NCBI GenBank assembly: GCA_937906165.1
Contig: CALCYA010000109.1
Coordinates: 9,195-73,194 of the forward strand
Direction of reading: 5' to 3'
DNA from: an uncultured Bacteroidales bacterium
Lineage (GTDB): Bacteria; Bacteroidota; Bacteroidia; Bacteroidales; Bacteroidaceae
Length of the DNA stretch: 64,000 nt
A model generated the notes under the pieces. It ran no database searches, was not told where the DNA came from, and worked only from the letters and a program-made list of their open reading frames with translations. The translations under genes and the position numbers were made by a program. Positions within the stretch are counted from its first letter, which is position 1; each line of letters opens with the position of its first letter. Below, piece by piece: positions 38,727 through 47,575 of this stretch.

Positions 38727-38891
38727 TTACTGCCAAAGGTCACCCCATTGACCGCGGCGGCCGCCATCGAGCTGTGCGCCTGGAGTTGAGGTGTCTACTG
38801 TCTTGTCACTCACTCCCAATGAAGCGGCAAGCATGCTTGCTGCCTCAACGTTTACCTCTGACATAAGAGGTGAAATATAAGTCTTTTTCAT
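38727..38891 (-). CDS. Small Bacteroidales-type peptide (54 aa), unknown function
   Basis: 54 codons from the ATG at 38891, beginning MKKTYISPLMSEV, with MLAASLGVSD in the middle and ending GGRRGQWGDLWQ. The opening MKKTY-x-x-P, the MLA-x-SL core and the RR…WGDLW end are a pattern I recognise from many short hypothetical proteins of Bacteroides/Prevotella. I know no assigned function. There is no signal peptide or TM segment. A textbook terminator follows the stop. It lies 233 bp downstream of, and co-directional with, the secreted discoidin-like protein gene. It could be a peptide precursor or a regulatory small protein, but the sequence alone does not decide. Confidence 0.7.
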   Translation of the reverse strand: MKKTYISPLMSEVNVEAASMLAASLGVSDKTVDTSTPGAQLDGGRRGQWGDLWQ

Positions 38892-38947
38892 ATTCTTGTA
38901 TAATTATTTTTCTTGTTATTGTTTTTTGTTTTCCGTGCCCGTAGGGG

Positions 38948-39120
38948 CAGACCGATGTGTCTGCCCTACATTTGCGGTATTCCTGCTGGGCGAACACACC
39001 GGTTCGCACCATAAAAACTCCTCCGCCCTTTGGGCACCTCCTCTATAAACAGAGGAGGAATTTTACTGTCCCTCTTTCGAAAGAGGGACGAGCAACTACG
39101 TTGCGGAGGGAGTTGGGTTC
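38948..39120. repeat. Cluster of palindromic intergenic repeats
   Basis: Within the 233-bp gap before the 39125 gene stop: a hairpin near 38940-38970 of the GTAGGGGCAGAC…GTCTGCCCTAC type; CCTCCTCT-ATAAAC-AGAGGAGG (39037-39058); and a perfect 22-bp palindrome starting GTCCCTCTTTC (39068-39089). None encodes protein. They could end or stabilise transcripts from the upstream gene. Confidence 0.65.
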
Positions 39121-39124
39121 TAAA

Positions 39125-40921
39125 TTACTTTACAAGTGTTTTTACACCGTTGATTATGTAAATACCGGGAGCGCTGATGTCCTCAACACGGCGACCTGTA
39201 AGGTCATAGATTTCTGATTTCTCATTTCTGATTTCTACTTTCTCAACGCCTGTTGTGCCATCCCAATCGAAGCCGTAGAAAGCAGCAGACTTGTTAAGCA
39301 CTGCACTTGCAGGCAAGTATGCCTTAGTAGCGTTGTTCAACCAGGTGCCATCGACCATTTCTGCCTTGTAGAAACCGACAACACCGTCAACCTTTGAAAG
39401 GACATAAGCCTCCTCATCAATATAAGTATCAACAGTCGTACCCTTGAGCAAGTTGGTGCTGAAATCAACATCGACAGCTTCACCCTTAGGCTCTCCGTTA
39501 TTCAGAATCACAGCTGTATTAGCAGGAATTGTTCCTTCAAATCGTGTCAAAGTCACATAACCATCTCCTACAGTTGTTACAATATATGCATTTACGCCTT
39601 CAGGAAGATGCACAGGATAAGGCTGATAGAATGTAGACCATTCACTTGTATCCTCGACGGGCTCCTTTTCAGCAACGACAAAGAGGATATCAAAGCATCC
39701 GCCCTCTTCTATACCCTTACCATAAGCGCCATTGTCACCTTTATCTATCATTGCACGTACAACGATGAGGTCACCCGGCTTGTGGTTCTCACTCACTGTA
39801 ACCTTGTATGGCAACTCGATGTAGTTTGTCTCTCCCGATTTAGTATGCTCAAGAGCTGCAAAATCGTTGATACCGAACTCCTCGCACATTAAATCTGCAT
39901 TACGGCCCAATATTTCGTAAGGGTCGCCATTAGCCTCCCACTGGCAGGTATAGTAACCATATTTCTTCTCTGTACCGTCACAGTCAATCTGGTAAAGAGC
40001 AATATCGCCCCAATGCAGTTCGTATGTCAAAGTGAGAGAATATGTCTCACCGGGAACAACGGAAAATGTATCGTTCTGGAAAGAAGATGTTGTACCCTGG
40101 TTATAAGTAAAACCAGGAAGATTCTCGCCATTGAATTCCACAGCCGAAATAATGTGTGTACCGCCGGCTACGTTGAATGTAGGCTTGTCGATAGCAGCAT
40201 ACCACTCATCGACACTTGTGAATTTCTCAAAGTGTGCAACATACTCCTTGCTGCCATCGGTATTGTCGGTATATTCAGCCGATGTTGAAACCTCTTCGCC
40301 GCCTACTGTCCAACGGACAAACTTATAGCCATAATCGGGAGTCGCAACAAGCTGTATCTCCTCCGTACTTGTAACAGCATCGCTGCCGCCGTTGATTGTT
40401 ACAGAGCCACCCTCTCCTGCAACAGCAGAAATTGTACGCTCCTGAATAGCAACCTCATACTCATATACCTCAAACTCCAGCAACCGGAACCAGTACGCTG
40501 AAGGCTGTGTAAACCTTAGCCTAATCTGTTTTGTATATACACCACCGGCATTGCGTGTAACGACATCATTCGCCTGAACCCCATTCAATGGTTCGCCTGC
40601 TTGAATCCAGTTACCGCTATTATTCTCGTTAACCTCAATAACTGCGCCATCAGCCGGCAGGTCACCATTGTCAAAATAGAGCTTTATATCACCCACATTC
40701 GCTGAACTGCTCAAATAGACAGTGAATGTATAACCAGCCTGGGGGCTACCATTCGACCAAAATTTCGTGTCGTATTTACCATCAAAGACATTTCCTGTTG
40801 AATGAGTTTGATAGGCGTATATGGTTGACTCAGCAAGTCTTATCTGCAGCTTGTCAGCCTTTGCATTTGTGAATGACAGCATCGACATCACAAATGCCAG
40901 AAAAAAAGTAAATCTTTTCAT
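39125..40921 (-). CDS. Secreted protein with discoidin-like domain and Bacteroidales C-terminal sorting-like motif
   Basis: 598 aa. Signal peptide about 1-22 (MKRFTFFLAFVMSML…). Residues about 25-150 look like an F5/8-type C (discoidin) carbohydrate-binding domain: STGNVFDGKYDTKFWSNG… to KQIRLRFTQPSAYWFRLLEF. Residues about 160-232 resemble an InlB-type B-repeat (GYKFVRWTVGGEEV…YVAHF). A beta-rich middle region of unknown fold follows. The C-terminus ends with IYDLTGRRV and GIYIINGVKTLVK, a short motif shared with the 61816 gene and related to Por-type C-terminal domains. Probably a surface or outer-membrane-associated binding protein; ligand unknown. A strong promoter lies upstream. Confidence 0.72.
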   Translation of the reverse strand: MKRFTFFLAFVMSMLSFTNAKADKLQIRLAESTIYAYQTHSTGNVFDGKYDTKFWSNGSPQAGYTFTVYLSSSANVGDIKLYFDNGDLPADGAVIEVNENNSGNWIQAGEPLNGVQANDVVTRNAGGVYTKQIRLRFTQPSAYWFRLLEFEVYEYEVAIQERTISAVAGEGGSVTINGGSDAVTSTEEIQLVATPDYGYKFVRWTVGGEEVSTSAEYTDNTDGSKEYVAHFEKFTSVDEWYAAIDKPTFNVAGGTHIISAVEFNGENLPGFTYNQGTTSSFQNDTFSVVPGETYSLTLTYELHWGDIALYQIDCDGTEKKYGYYTCQWEANGDPYEILGRNADLMCEEFGINDFAALEHTKSGETNYIELPYKVTVSENHKPGDLIVVRAMIDKGDNGAYGKGIEEGGCFDILFVVAEKEPVEDTSEWSTFYQPYPVHLPEGVNAYIVTTVGDGYVTLTRFEGTIPANTAVILNNGEPKGEAVDVDFSTNLLKGTTVDTYIDEEAYVLSKVDGVVGFYKAEMVDGTWLNNATKAYLPASAVLNKSAAFYGFDWDGTTGVEKVEIRNEKSEIYDLTGRRVEDISAPGIYIINGVKTLVK

Positions 40922-40997
40922 AATGTTTTATTTTTTTGTTTTGATTAATTGACAAAATTGCGGGGATTGAATGAATAAATCCCATGTTCACAGCGCA

Positions 40998-41029
40998 CAA
41001 AGGTAATTCCCTTATTTATAAAAGGCAAA
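40998..41029 (-). promoter_or_regulatory. Promoter of the discoidin-like protein gene
   Basis: On the minus strand TTTG (41029-41026) and TACCTTTG (41005-40998) are spaced by exactly 20 bp, one of the best consensus matches in the window. The leader is about 70 nt. Nothing else coding is in the 677-bp gap 40922-41598, which holds the repeat and box features listed separately. Confidence 0.7.
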
Positions 41030-41039
41030 TATTTATGCA

Positions 41040-41072
41040 GCGGCTGATGAGCGGCTGATGAGCGGCTGATGA
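41040..41072. repeat. Three perfect tandem copies of an 11-bp unit
   Basis: GCGGCTGATGA is repeated three times without interruption, 11 bp upstream of the -33 element of the discoidin-gene promoter. A further short repeat (CTTATGTA, two copies plus a partial) lies at about 41117-41140. Confidence 0.85.
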
Positions 41073-41147
41073 ATTATTTTATAAGCAGAAAAACCCCGTA
41101 GGGGCAGACTTATGCTCTTATGTACTTATGTACTTATGTTTAAAATT

Positions 41148-41248
41148 TATATTTGCGCCCATTCGGGACAAAAAACAATTCCATTCGGGACAAAATCAGG
41201 GCATTCTGTCCCGTAAATCAAAAGAATAATACTATATTTGTCCCGAAT
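41148..41248 (+). promoter_or_regulatory. Promoter-like region with four CGGGACA boxes but no intact gene downstream
   Basis: Two TATATTTG elements (41148-41155 and 41233-41240) read on the plus strand. Around them are ATTCGGGACAAA at 41161-41172 and 41183-41194, TCTGTCCCGTAA at about 41205-41216 (imperfect), and TTTGTCCCGAAT at 41237-41248, the exact reverse complement of the first two. The last box overlaps the second -7 element, as a repressor site would. No plus-strand gene follows before the minus-strand DUF3109 gene, so the promoter appears orphaned. Confidence 0.5.
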
Positions 41249-41345
41249 ACAAACAAACATCGAAAGTGCGAACAGCAAAAGGTAGCACGTTGCAGAACTC
41301 TCCCGTTTTTGAAAACTCCTCCACCGCAAGCGGTCCCCCCGGGCT

Positions 41346-41540
41346 CTCCCTCTTTTCAAAGAGGGAGTTATTTGTAGGGGCGGGGTCAGCCCGCCCCTAC
41401 GGAACCGATGTTGTAAACAACATTACACGTTAAACGTTACACACTACACATTGACAGCAGTCACGTAGCGATGGGTCACGCGTATCGCCGCGTGAACTCC
41501 CTCCCGGCTAAAGCCGTACTCCCTCTATAAACAGAGGGAG
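41346..41540. repeat. Cluster of palindromic repeats, including copy B of the inverted element
   Basis: CTCCCTCTTT-TC-AAAGAGGGAG (41346-41367), a perfect 11-bp-arm palindrome GTAGGGGCGGG-GTCAG-CCCGCCCCTAC (41374-41400), the CCGATGTTG…TACACACTACAC tract (41405-41449; inverted copy at 38105), and CTCCCTCT-ATAAAC-AGAGGGAG (41519-41540). Confidence 0.75.
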
Positions 41541-41598
41541 AGTTTTATGCCGCGTGGGTCGCGTTCAGCACATGTCGATTGCTCGTAGTAGCAGAATG

Positions 41599-42180
41599 CT
41601 AAAGCATATTCTGCTTTTTCAACTCCTCAGCAACTAAAAGCACCTCTTTGTACCACTCTTCGCCGAAGCGCTCTATGAGCGGTTCTTTCAGGAACTCATA
41701 GGCTCTGATGCCTTTGCGGCGGCCCTTGATGAAGGCACTGCTGCATACATCCCACTTATGCAGGTTGACACCGATGAAATCGCCCACCTTACGCAAGCGC
41801 ACGGGGTAGAGATAACATGATATCGGTTTGCGCCATGTGGTGCGGCCTTCACGATAGGCCTTGTCGATGAGACATATGCAGTTGCCGTTCTCGTCACGTG
41901 AGGCAAAGACGCAATCCTTGCCGTTCACAATTGAAGTGACAAGATCACCGTCACGGTCGTTATAGACAACGCCCTGTTCCTCAACAACAGTGCGGGCCTC
42001 AGGGGTCATTTCATCACCAATGACCTCATATGCCTCTTCCAGTTTCTCCACCTCGTCCATGAGCACCGGCGCACCGGCATCACCCTCTACACAACACGCA
42101 CCTTTACAATGTGTGAAGTTACAGAAGAAAAACTCCTGAAAAAGATCAAACGAGACTATTGTATCACCAATCTGTACCAT
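41599..42180 (-). CDS. DUF3109 family protein, cysteine-rich
   Basis: 193 aa from the ATG at 42180 (MVQIGDTIVSFDLFQEF); an in-frame ATG four codons earlier is also possible. The cysteine layout FFCNFTHCKGACCVEGDAG near the N-terminus, then CVFASRDENGNCICL, SCYLYPVRL and WDVCSSA, is typical of DUF3109 and reminiscent of the YkgJ-type Fe/Zn-cluster fold. It is cytoplasmic, with function unknown. It lies 74 bp downstream of gpmI on the same strand, and may share its transcript. Confidence 0.85.
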   Translation of the reverse strand: MVQIGDTIVSFDLFQEFFFCNFTHCKGACCVEGDAGAPVLMDEVEKLEEAYEVIGDEMTPEARTVVEEQGVVYNDRDGDLVTSIVNGKDCVFASRDENGNCICLIDKAYREGRTTWRKPISCYLYPVRLRKVGDFIGVNLHKWDVCSSAFIKGRRKGIRAYEFLKEPLIERFGEEWYKEVLLVAEELKKQNML

Positions 42181-42253
42181 ATTGAACAACAAAGGTCTCT
42201 AAAGCCCTTGTGACTTTAGAGACTTTAGAGACCTTCTATTTTATTGTTTACAA

Positions 42254-43753
42254 TCAAATCAAAGCCTTACCTGTCATCTCTGCAGGTGCCTCGAGACCCA
42301 TGATCTTGAGGATTGTAGGTGCCACGTCGGCAAGGATACCGTTCTCGATTGTAGCGTTCTCCTTGTTTGTTACATACACACATGGAACAGGGTTCAACGA
42401 GTGTGCTGTGTTTGGAGAGCCGTCAGCATTGACTGCGTTGTCGGCATTACCGTGGTCGGCAATGATTATTGACTCATAGCCATGGTTACGCGCAGCCTCG
42501 ATAACATCCTTGAGACAAGCATCAACCGCAAGCACAGCCTTCTCAATTGCGCTGTAGACGCCGGTATGGCCTACCATGTCACCGTTAGCAAAGTTGACAA
42601 CGATGAAGTCGAACTTCTCGCTGTTGATCTCGTTCACGAGCTTCTCCTTAACCTCGTAGGCGCTCATCTCGGGCTGCAAGTCGTATGTAGCCACCTTTGG
42701 AGAAGGAACAAGGATACGCTCCTCGCCATCGTATGGAGTCTCACGGCCACCGTTGAAGAAGAATGTAACGTGCGCATATTTCTCGGTCTCGGCAATGTGG
42801 AGCTGCTTCATGCCCTGCTTTGCGATATACTCGCCAAGAGTGTTCTCTACATTCTCCTTGTCAAAGAGGATGTGGACACCTGTAAACTTGGCATCGTATG
42901 GAGTCATACAGTAATACTGCAGACCGGGGATTCTGTTCATACCCTCAGCAGGCATATCCTCCTGAGTGAGCACAACTGTAAGTTCCTTTGCACGGTCGTT
43001 GCGGTAGTTGAAGAAGATGACAGCATCGCCATCGCCTATGCGGCCGTCGAAGTTTGTATTCACGATAGGCTTGATGAACTCGTCAGTCACGCCCTCCTCA
43101 TAAGACTCCTTGACAGCAGCAACCATATCAGCCGCTTTCTTGCCCTCACCGTTAACGATAAGGTCGTAAGCAATCTTTACACGCTCCCAACGTTTGTCAC
43201 GGTCCATAGCATAGTAACGGCCAACGATTGTAGCCAATTTGAGACCGTTTGCCGTAAGCTGCTCAATGAAACCTGCACCGCTCTTGGGGTCCGTGTCACG
43301 ACCATCCATGAAACAGTGTACATAAGCGTTCTCAACGCCCTGCTCTGCAGCGAACTTGTACATCGCCTCAAGGTGCTCCAATGAACTGTGTACACCACCG
43401 TCAGATGTAAGACCCATAAAATGCAGTTTCTTGCCGTTGTTCTTTGCATACTCTACAGCAGCAACCAACTGGGGATTCTGTGCGATCGAGCCGTCCGCAA
43501 TTGCACGGTTGATCTTGAGAAGATCCTGATAAACCACGCGACCGCCACCGATATTGAGGTGACCGACCTCACTGTTACCCATCTGACCTGCAGGAAGGCC
43601 TACATTCTCACCGCTCGCCTGAAGCTGCGAGTTGGGGAAAACAGATACCAAATGATCCCAATATGGAGTAGGAGTGTTAAAAATAACATCACCCTTACCG
43701 TGATTACCAACACCCCAACCGTCGAGGATTACCAATAATGCTTTGTTTGCCAT
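42254..43753 (-). CDS. gpmI: 2,3-bisphosphoglycerate-independent phosphoglycerate mutase
   Basis: 499 aa, full length. Alkaline-phosphatase-superfamily enzyme of glycolysis (3-PG to 2-PG) with Mn2+. N-terminal [11 protein letters not shown] (metal Asp11), the phosphorylated Ser61 in [16 protein letters not shown], and the C-terminal metal ligands in [10 protein letters not shown] and [10 protein letters not shown] are all present. The promoter lies just upstream. Confidence 0.98.
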   Translation of the reverse strand: MANKALLVILDGWGVGNHGKGDVIFNTPTPYWDHLVSVFPNSQLQASGENVGLPAGQMGNSEVGHLNIGGGRVVYQDLLKINRAIADGSIAQNPQLVAAVEYAKNNGKKLHFMGLTSDGGVHSSLEHLEAMYKFAAEQGVENAYVHCFMDGRDTDPKSGAGFIEQLTANGLKLATIVGRYYAMDRDKRWERVKIAYDLIVNGEGKKAADMVAAVKESYEEGVTDEFIKPIVNTNFDGRIGDGDAVIFFNYRNDRAKELTVVLTQEDMPAEGMNRIPGLQYYCMTPYDAKFTGVHILFDKENVENTLGEYIAKQGMKQLHIAETEKYAHVTFFFNGGRETPYDGEERILVPSPKVATYDLQPEMSAYEVKEKLVNEINSEKFDFIVVNFANGDMVGHTGVYSAIEKAVLAVDACLKDVIEAARNHGYESIIIADHGNADNAVNADGSPNTAHSLNPVPCVYVTNKENATIENGILADVAPTILKIMGLEAPAEMTGKALI

Positions 43754-43839
43754 AATATTTGAGTTTTAATATTTTATACTTTTCTTAACCTTGACAGCCA
43801 CCCGCAACACCGCAAGAGGCCATATTACATAAATCATTG

Positions 43840-43873
43840 CAAAGATACTACTTTTTATTTTGTATTTTGGCAA
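43840..43873 (-). promoter_or_regulatory. Putative gpmI promoter
   Basis: On the minus strand TATCTTTG (43847-43840) matches TAnnTTTG; TTG (43873-43871) lies 23 bp upstream. The leader is about 80 nt. Confidence 0.55.
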
Positions 43874-43984
43874 TATCAGAGAGAAAAATGAGCAAAAAGC
43901 GTCATAGTAATTAAAGAATAACGAATATTAATTAAATTATCTAAACACAGGCTCAAAAAAGAGAAGAAAGAGATAAAAATTCAG

Positions 43985-43992
43985 TACCTTTG
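43985..43992 (+). promoter_or_regulatory. Putative -7 element for the Nudix gene
   Basis: TACCTTTG matches TAnnTTTG, 25 bp before the Nudix ATG at 44018. No clear TTTG/TTG at the expected -33 distance. Confidence 0.4.
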
Positions 43993-44017
43993 CCAAAATT
44001 ACACAGAACAGGAATTC

Positions 44018-44548
44018 ATGCATCTACTTGACACCTTCAAGCACTGCCCCAAATGCGGCAGCAACACTTTCGCAGAGAACGATTTCAAATCGAAACGATG
44101 CGGCAACTGCGGCTTCGTATATTATCTCAATCCGTCAGCGGCAAATGTAGCCGTAATAACTGACGGGAAAGGGAATATTCTTGTTGCCACACGCTCAAAG
44201 GAGCCGGCAAAAGGGACGCTGGACCTGCCGGGAGGCTTCTGTGATTGCCACGAGAGTGCCGAAGAGGGCGTTATCAGGGAGGTACTTGAGGAGACCGGCT
44301 TGAAAGTGACAGCCACCAGATATCTGTTCAGCATACCCAACATATACAGCTACTCAGGAATGGAGATACACACCATGGACCTCTTTTTCGAGTGCAGGAC
44401 AGCAGACAAAGCCACCCTTCGCGCTGCTGATGACGTACAGGAGCTGCAATGGATGGCGATAGAGACGCTCGACAGCAACCTGTTTGGCCTGCGTTCGATA
44501 AGGGAGGGAGTCGAGAGACTGAAAAGCATTCAGGACCACAGAAAATAA
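44018..44548 (+). CDS. Nudix hydrolase with N-terminal zinc ribbon
   Basis: 176 aa. Residues about 9-32 form a zinc ribbon (CPKCGSN… to RCGNCGFVYY). The Nudix box G-x5-E-x7-REVLEETGL is intact (GGFCDCHESAEEGVI then REVLEETGL, about 70-93). Zinc-ribbon Nudix enzymes of this layout include NADH pyrophosphatase (NudC-like) and other nucleoside-diphosphate-X hydrolases; I cannot tell which substrate applies. It lies 22 bp before the TPR protein gene. Confidence 0.92.
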   Translation: MHLLDTFKHCPKCGSNTFAENDFKSKRCGNCGFVYYLNPSAANVAVITDGKGNILVATRSKEPAKGTLDLPGGFCDCHESAEEGVIREVLEETGLKVTATRYLFSIPNIYSYSGMEIHTMDLFFECRTADKATLRAADDVQELQWMAIETLDSNLFGLRSIREGVERLKSIQDHRK

Positions 44549-44570
44549 AAACAAAAACTTTATACATAAA

Positions 44571-47564
44571 ATGAAGAGAAGATTAGTTCTATTAGCATTT
44601 GCTTCGTTAGGCCTTGCAGCCACTGCACAGACAGCCGCAGAGGTCGGTTACGGCAAGAAAGCCATCGCAGAATGCCAGCGGCTACACTCCGACGGTGAGT
44701 ACAAGAGCGCGCTGATACTCATTGAAAAAATCGATCCACGCGGACTTGACGAGAGGACAAGACAGGAATATGACCTGCAGAGAGCACTCACTACATTCGA
44801 GAACGACCATCATAAGGGCAAAGCACTGATGATGCAGTACCTGGCTGAATACCCCAACAGTTCACAAAAGGAGCTGTTGAACGCATATATCGCACAGTCG
44901 CATTATTTTGACGGAGATTTCGAGGGAGCCTGCGCTCTGTTTGCCGACTGCGACTTCAACCGTCTTGCAAAAGACGAACGACAGAGAGCGTCATTATACT
45001 ATGCGCTCTCACTGCTTGAGACCGGCAACGAGAGCAACGCCGTGGATATGTTGCAGCGGCTCAAAGTCGAGAGCAAGCGCTATGCGACAGATGCAACCTT
45101 TCACCTTGCAGTAATTGACTACGGGCACAACAGGTTGAACGAGGCTCATTCAGGATTCAAAAGCATACAGATGAGCGACAGCTACTACCTTGACATACCA
45201 TACTACCTTGCGGCCATTGAATTGAAACGTGGCAACGACGAGGCAGCACGCGGCATCGCCGAGAGATTCATTGCCGACCACGGCGACAAACCCCAGGGAG
45301 TGAAGATGCACCAGATTCTCGGCGCAGTAGAGTTCAACGAAGGTAACTACAGCAAGGCCATCAAGGCACTTGATCTGTACACGGGCAACACTTCCAGACC
45401 ACAGCGCATAGCAATGTACCAACTTGCATTGAGCCTTTACAACAATGGCGAGTTTGACAGGGCAAAGGAGCTGTTGGACAACTGTACCACCCTTGATGAC
45501 GAGATCTCACAGAATGCATTGCTGCACAAAGGCATGATTGCGCTGGAGCAGAACGATGCCAACGGAGCACGACTGGCCTTTGAACTTGCATCACAGATGA
45601 CACACAGCGACAAGGTAAGGGAAGAAGCGCTTTACAACTATGCGATGTGTCTTCACAAAGCCAACCACTCGGCATTCGGCGAAGGAGTAAGGACTTTCGA
45701 AAAATTCCTGAACGAGTATCCGAACTCAAAGCATGCATCTACAATAGGCGAACAGCTTGTAGACGTTTACATGAATACCAAGAGCTATAACGTAGCCCTC
45801 GAGTCAATCAACAAGATAAACAACCCGTCGGCAAAGATACTCAAGGCAAAGCAGAACATCCTTTACCGCCTTGGCGTACAGGAGTTCATAAACGGCAACA
45901 ACAGGATGGCCATCGACTATATGAACCGTTCTCTGGAACTTGCCAAATACGACAAGGAGATACATGCCGACGCCCTTTTCTGGAAAGGCGAGGCACTTTA
46001 CAAGGTTGGAGAGATTGCCAGTGCCGACAAACAGTACCGCCAGTCAGCGGCATTGGGAGGAAGCAACCGCAACAAAGCAATCTACGGAATTGCATACGTG
46101 CTTTTCCAGAACAAGGACTACAGCAATGCCCGTACAGAATTCGAGCGCTTTGTAAGGAATTCAAAGGGTGAAGACAGCAACATCATAGCCGACGCATACA
46201 GCCGAATAGGCGACTGCTACTACTACCAGCGACAGTTCAACACCGCAAAGCAGTATTATGACAAGGCGACAAGCATTGACAGCAAGAATGCCGACTACTC
46301 ATTGTTCCGCTCTGCCATAACACTGGGAATGTCAAAGGACTACGAGGGTAAAGCACAGGCATTGAGAGAACTCATAGCGGAATACCCCAACAGCACATAT
46401 TCCGAGCAGGCATACTACGAACTGGGACGAACATACATTGAACAGGGCAAACAGAAAGAGGGAATCGCAATGTACGACAAGCTTGTGCAACGTTTTCCAC
46501 AGAGCCAGCTTGCACGCCGTGCGGCTACCGAAAAGGCCATGGTATACAACAGCAGAGGCGACAACAACAATGCCATCAAGGCGTACAAGAATATCATAGA
46601 GCAGTACCCGCACAGCGAGGAGGCCCAGATTGCATTGCAGGACCTCAAGAACATCTACATTGAAATGGGCAACGTGAGTGAGTATGCCGACTATGTCTCA
46701 AGCACAAGCGGGCTTCAGAAGATAAACAGCAACGAGCTCGACACCTTGGCATATACCGTTGCAGAGAGATTCTACAGCAAGAGAGACTTGGCAAAGGCCG
46801 AGGCAAAATTCCAGGACTATCTCAACGAGTTCCCACAAGGTGCATTCAGGTTAAACAGCCACTATTATCTTGGCCTCATACAGCACAACAACAAAGAGTA
46901 TGATGCGGCGCTCAAGAACCTCAAGGCCGTTACCGGATACCCCAACAACAAGTTCAATGAAGAGGCTCTTGTGCTAACAGGTGAGATACTCTACGGCAAG
47001 AAGGAGTTCGCAAGTTCAATTGCGGCATTCAAGGAGGTTCTTGCCACAACCATCCAGGACGAGCGCCGTACAGCAGCCCACATGAACATCATGCGTGCCG
47101 CACGCCAGATAAAGGACCACGACGAGACCATCGGCAGCGCCAGCCAGCTAATCGGCAAGAACGGCATTGAGCCCGAGTGGGAGCGTGAAGCAATGTTCAG
47201 CCGTGCAAAGGCACATATTGCACTCGGTGACATTGACAGCGCCATGGACGACCTTGAACCGCTGGCCGAGGACACCCGCACAAAAGAGGGCGCCGAGAGC
47301 AAGTACCTGCTTTCAGAGCTCATGTTCAATGACGGACAGCTTGAAGAGTGCGAGGAGGAGATCATGGAATACATTGAGACAAGCACACCTCACACCTATT
47401 GGCTTGCACGCAGTTTCGTGCTCTTGTCGGACGTATACATAACCCAAGGCAAGAACATGGAGGCGAGACAGTACCTCATATCACTGCAGAACAATTACAA
47501 CGAAGATGACGACATCGCAGGTATGATTGAAGAGCGCCTGTCAAAATTGGATAAAACAAACTAA
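44571..47564 (+). CDS. Exported 997-aa tetratricopeptide-repeat protein
   Basis: Signal peptide about 1-20 (MKRRLVLLAFASLGLAATAQ). The remainder is almost entirely TPR/SEL1-like alpha-solenoid, with repeated blocks such as YKVGEIASADKQYRQSAALG, EAYYELGRTY-like and ALKNLKAVTGYPNNKF, and YPNS/YPHS turns between repeats (about 15-20 repeats). It is periplasmic or outer-membrane associated and is likely a scaffold. It lies 11 bp before a beta-barrel protein gene, and the pair is probably one functional unit, with the TPR protein acting as periplasmic partner of the barrel (inference). No enzymatic domain is seen. Confidence 0.85.
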   Translation: MKRRLVLLAFASLGLAATAQTAAEVGYGKKAIAECQRLHSDGEYKSALILIEKIDPRGLDERTRQEYDLQRALTTFENDHHKGKALMMQYLAEYPNSSQKELLNAYIAQSHYFDGDFEGACALFADCDFNRLAKDERQRASLYYALSLLETGNESNAVDMLQRLKVESKRYATDATFHLAVIDYGHNRLNEAHSGFKSIQMSDSYYLDIPYYLAAIELKRGNDEAARGIAERFIADHGDKPQGVKMHQILGAVEFNEGNYSKAIKALDLYTGNTSRPQRIAMYQLALSLYNNGEFDRAKELLDNCTTLDDEISQNALLHKGMIALEQNDANGARLAFELASQMTHSDKVREEALYNYAMCLHKANHSAFGEGVRTFEKFLNEYPNSKHASTIGEQLVDVYMNTKSYNVALESINKINNPSAKILKAKQNILYRLGVQEFINGNNRMAIDYMNRSLELAKYDKEIHADALFWKGEALYKVGEIASADKQYRQSAALGGSNRNKAIYGIAYVLFQNKDYSNARTEFERFVRNSKGEDSNIIADAYSRIGDCYYYQRQFNTAKQYYDKATSIDSKNADYSLFRSAITLGMSKDYEGKAQALRELIAEYPNSTYSEQAYYELGRTYIEQGKQKEGIAMYDKLVQRFPQSQLARRAATEKAMVYNSRGDNNNAIKAYKNIIEQYPHSEEAQIALQDLKNIYIEMGNVSEYADYVSSTSGLQKINSNELDTLAYTVAERFYSKRDLAKAEAKFQDYLNEFPQGAFRLNSHYYLGLIQHNNKEYDAALKNLKAVTGYPNNKFNEEALVLTGEILYGKKEFASSIAAFKEVLATTIQDERRTAAHMNIMRAARQIKDHDETIGSASQLIGKNGIEPEWEREAMFSRAKAHIALGDIDSAMDDLEPLAEDTRTKEGAESKYLLSELMFNDGQLEECEEEIMEYIETSTPHTYWLARSFVLLSDVYITQGKNMEARQYLISLQNNYNEDDDIAGMIEERLSKLDKTN

Positions 47565-47575
47565 CGAGCGATAAT

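Noticed and set aside
38105..41449. A transposon bounded by the inverted repeats
   Set aside because: There is no transposase or integrase inside, and no target-site duplication is evident; kept only as a repeat observation.
42482..43384. 300-codon plus-strand frame inside gpmI
   Set aside because: Antisense to a complete, clearly recognised gpmI; composition (Val/Leu/Cys/His-rich) is typical of shadow frames.
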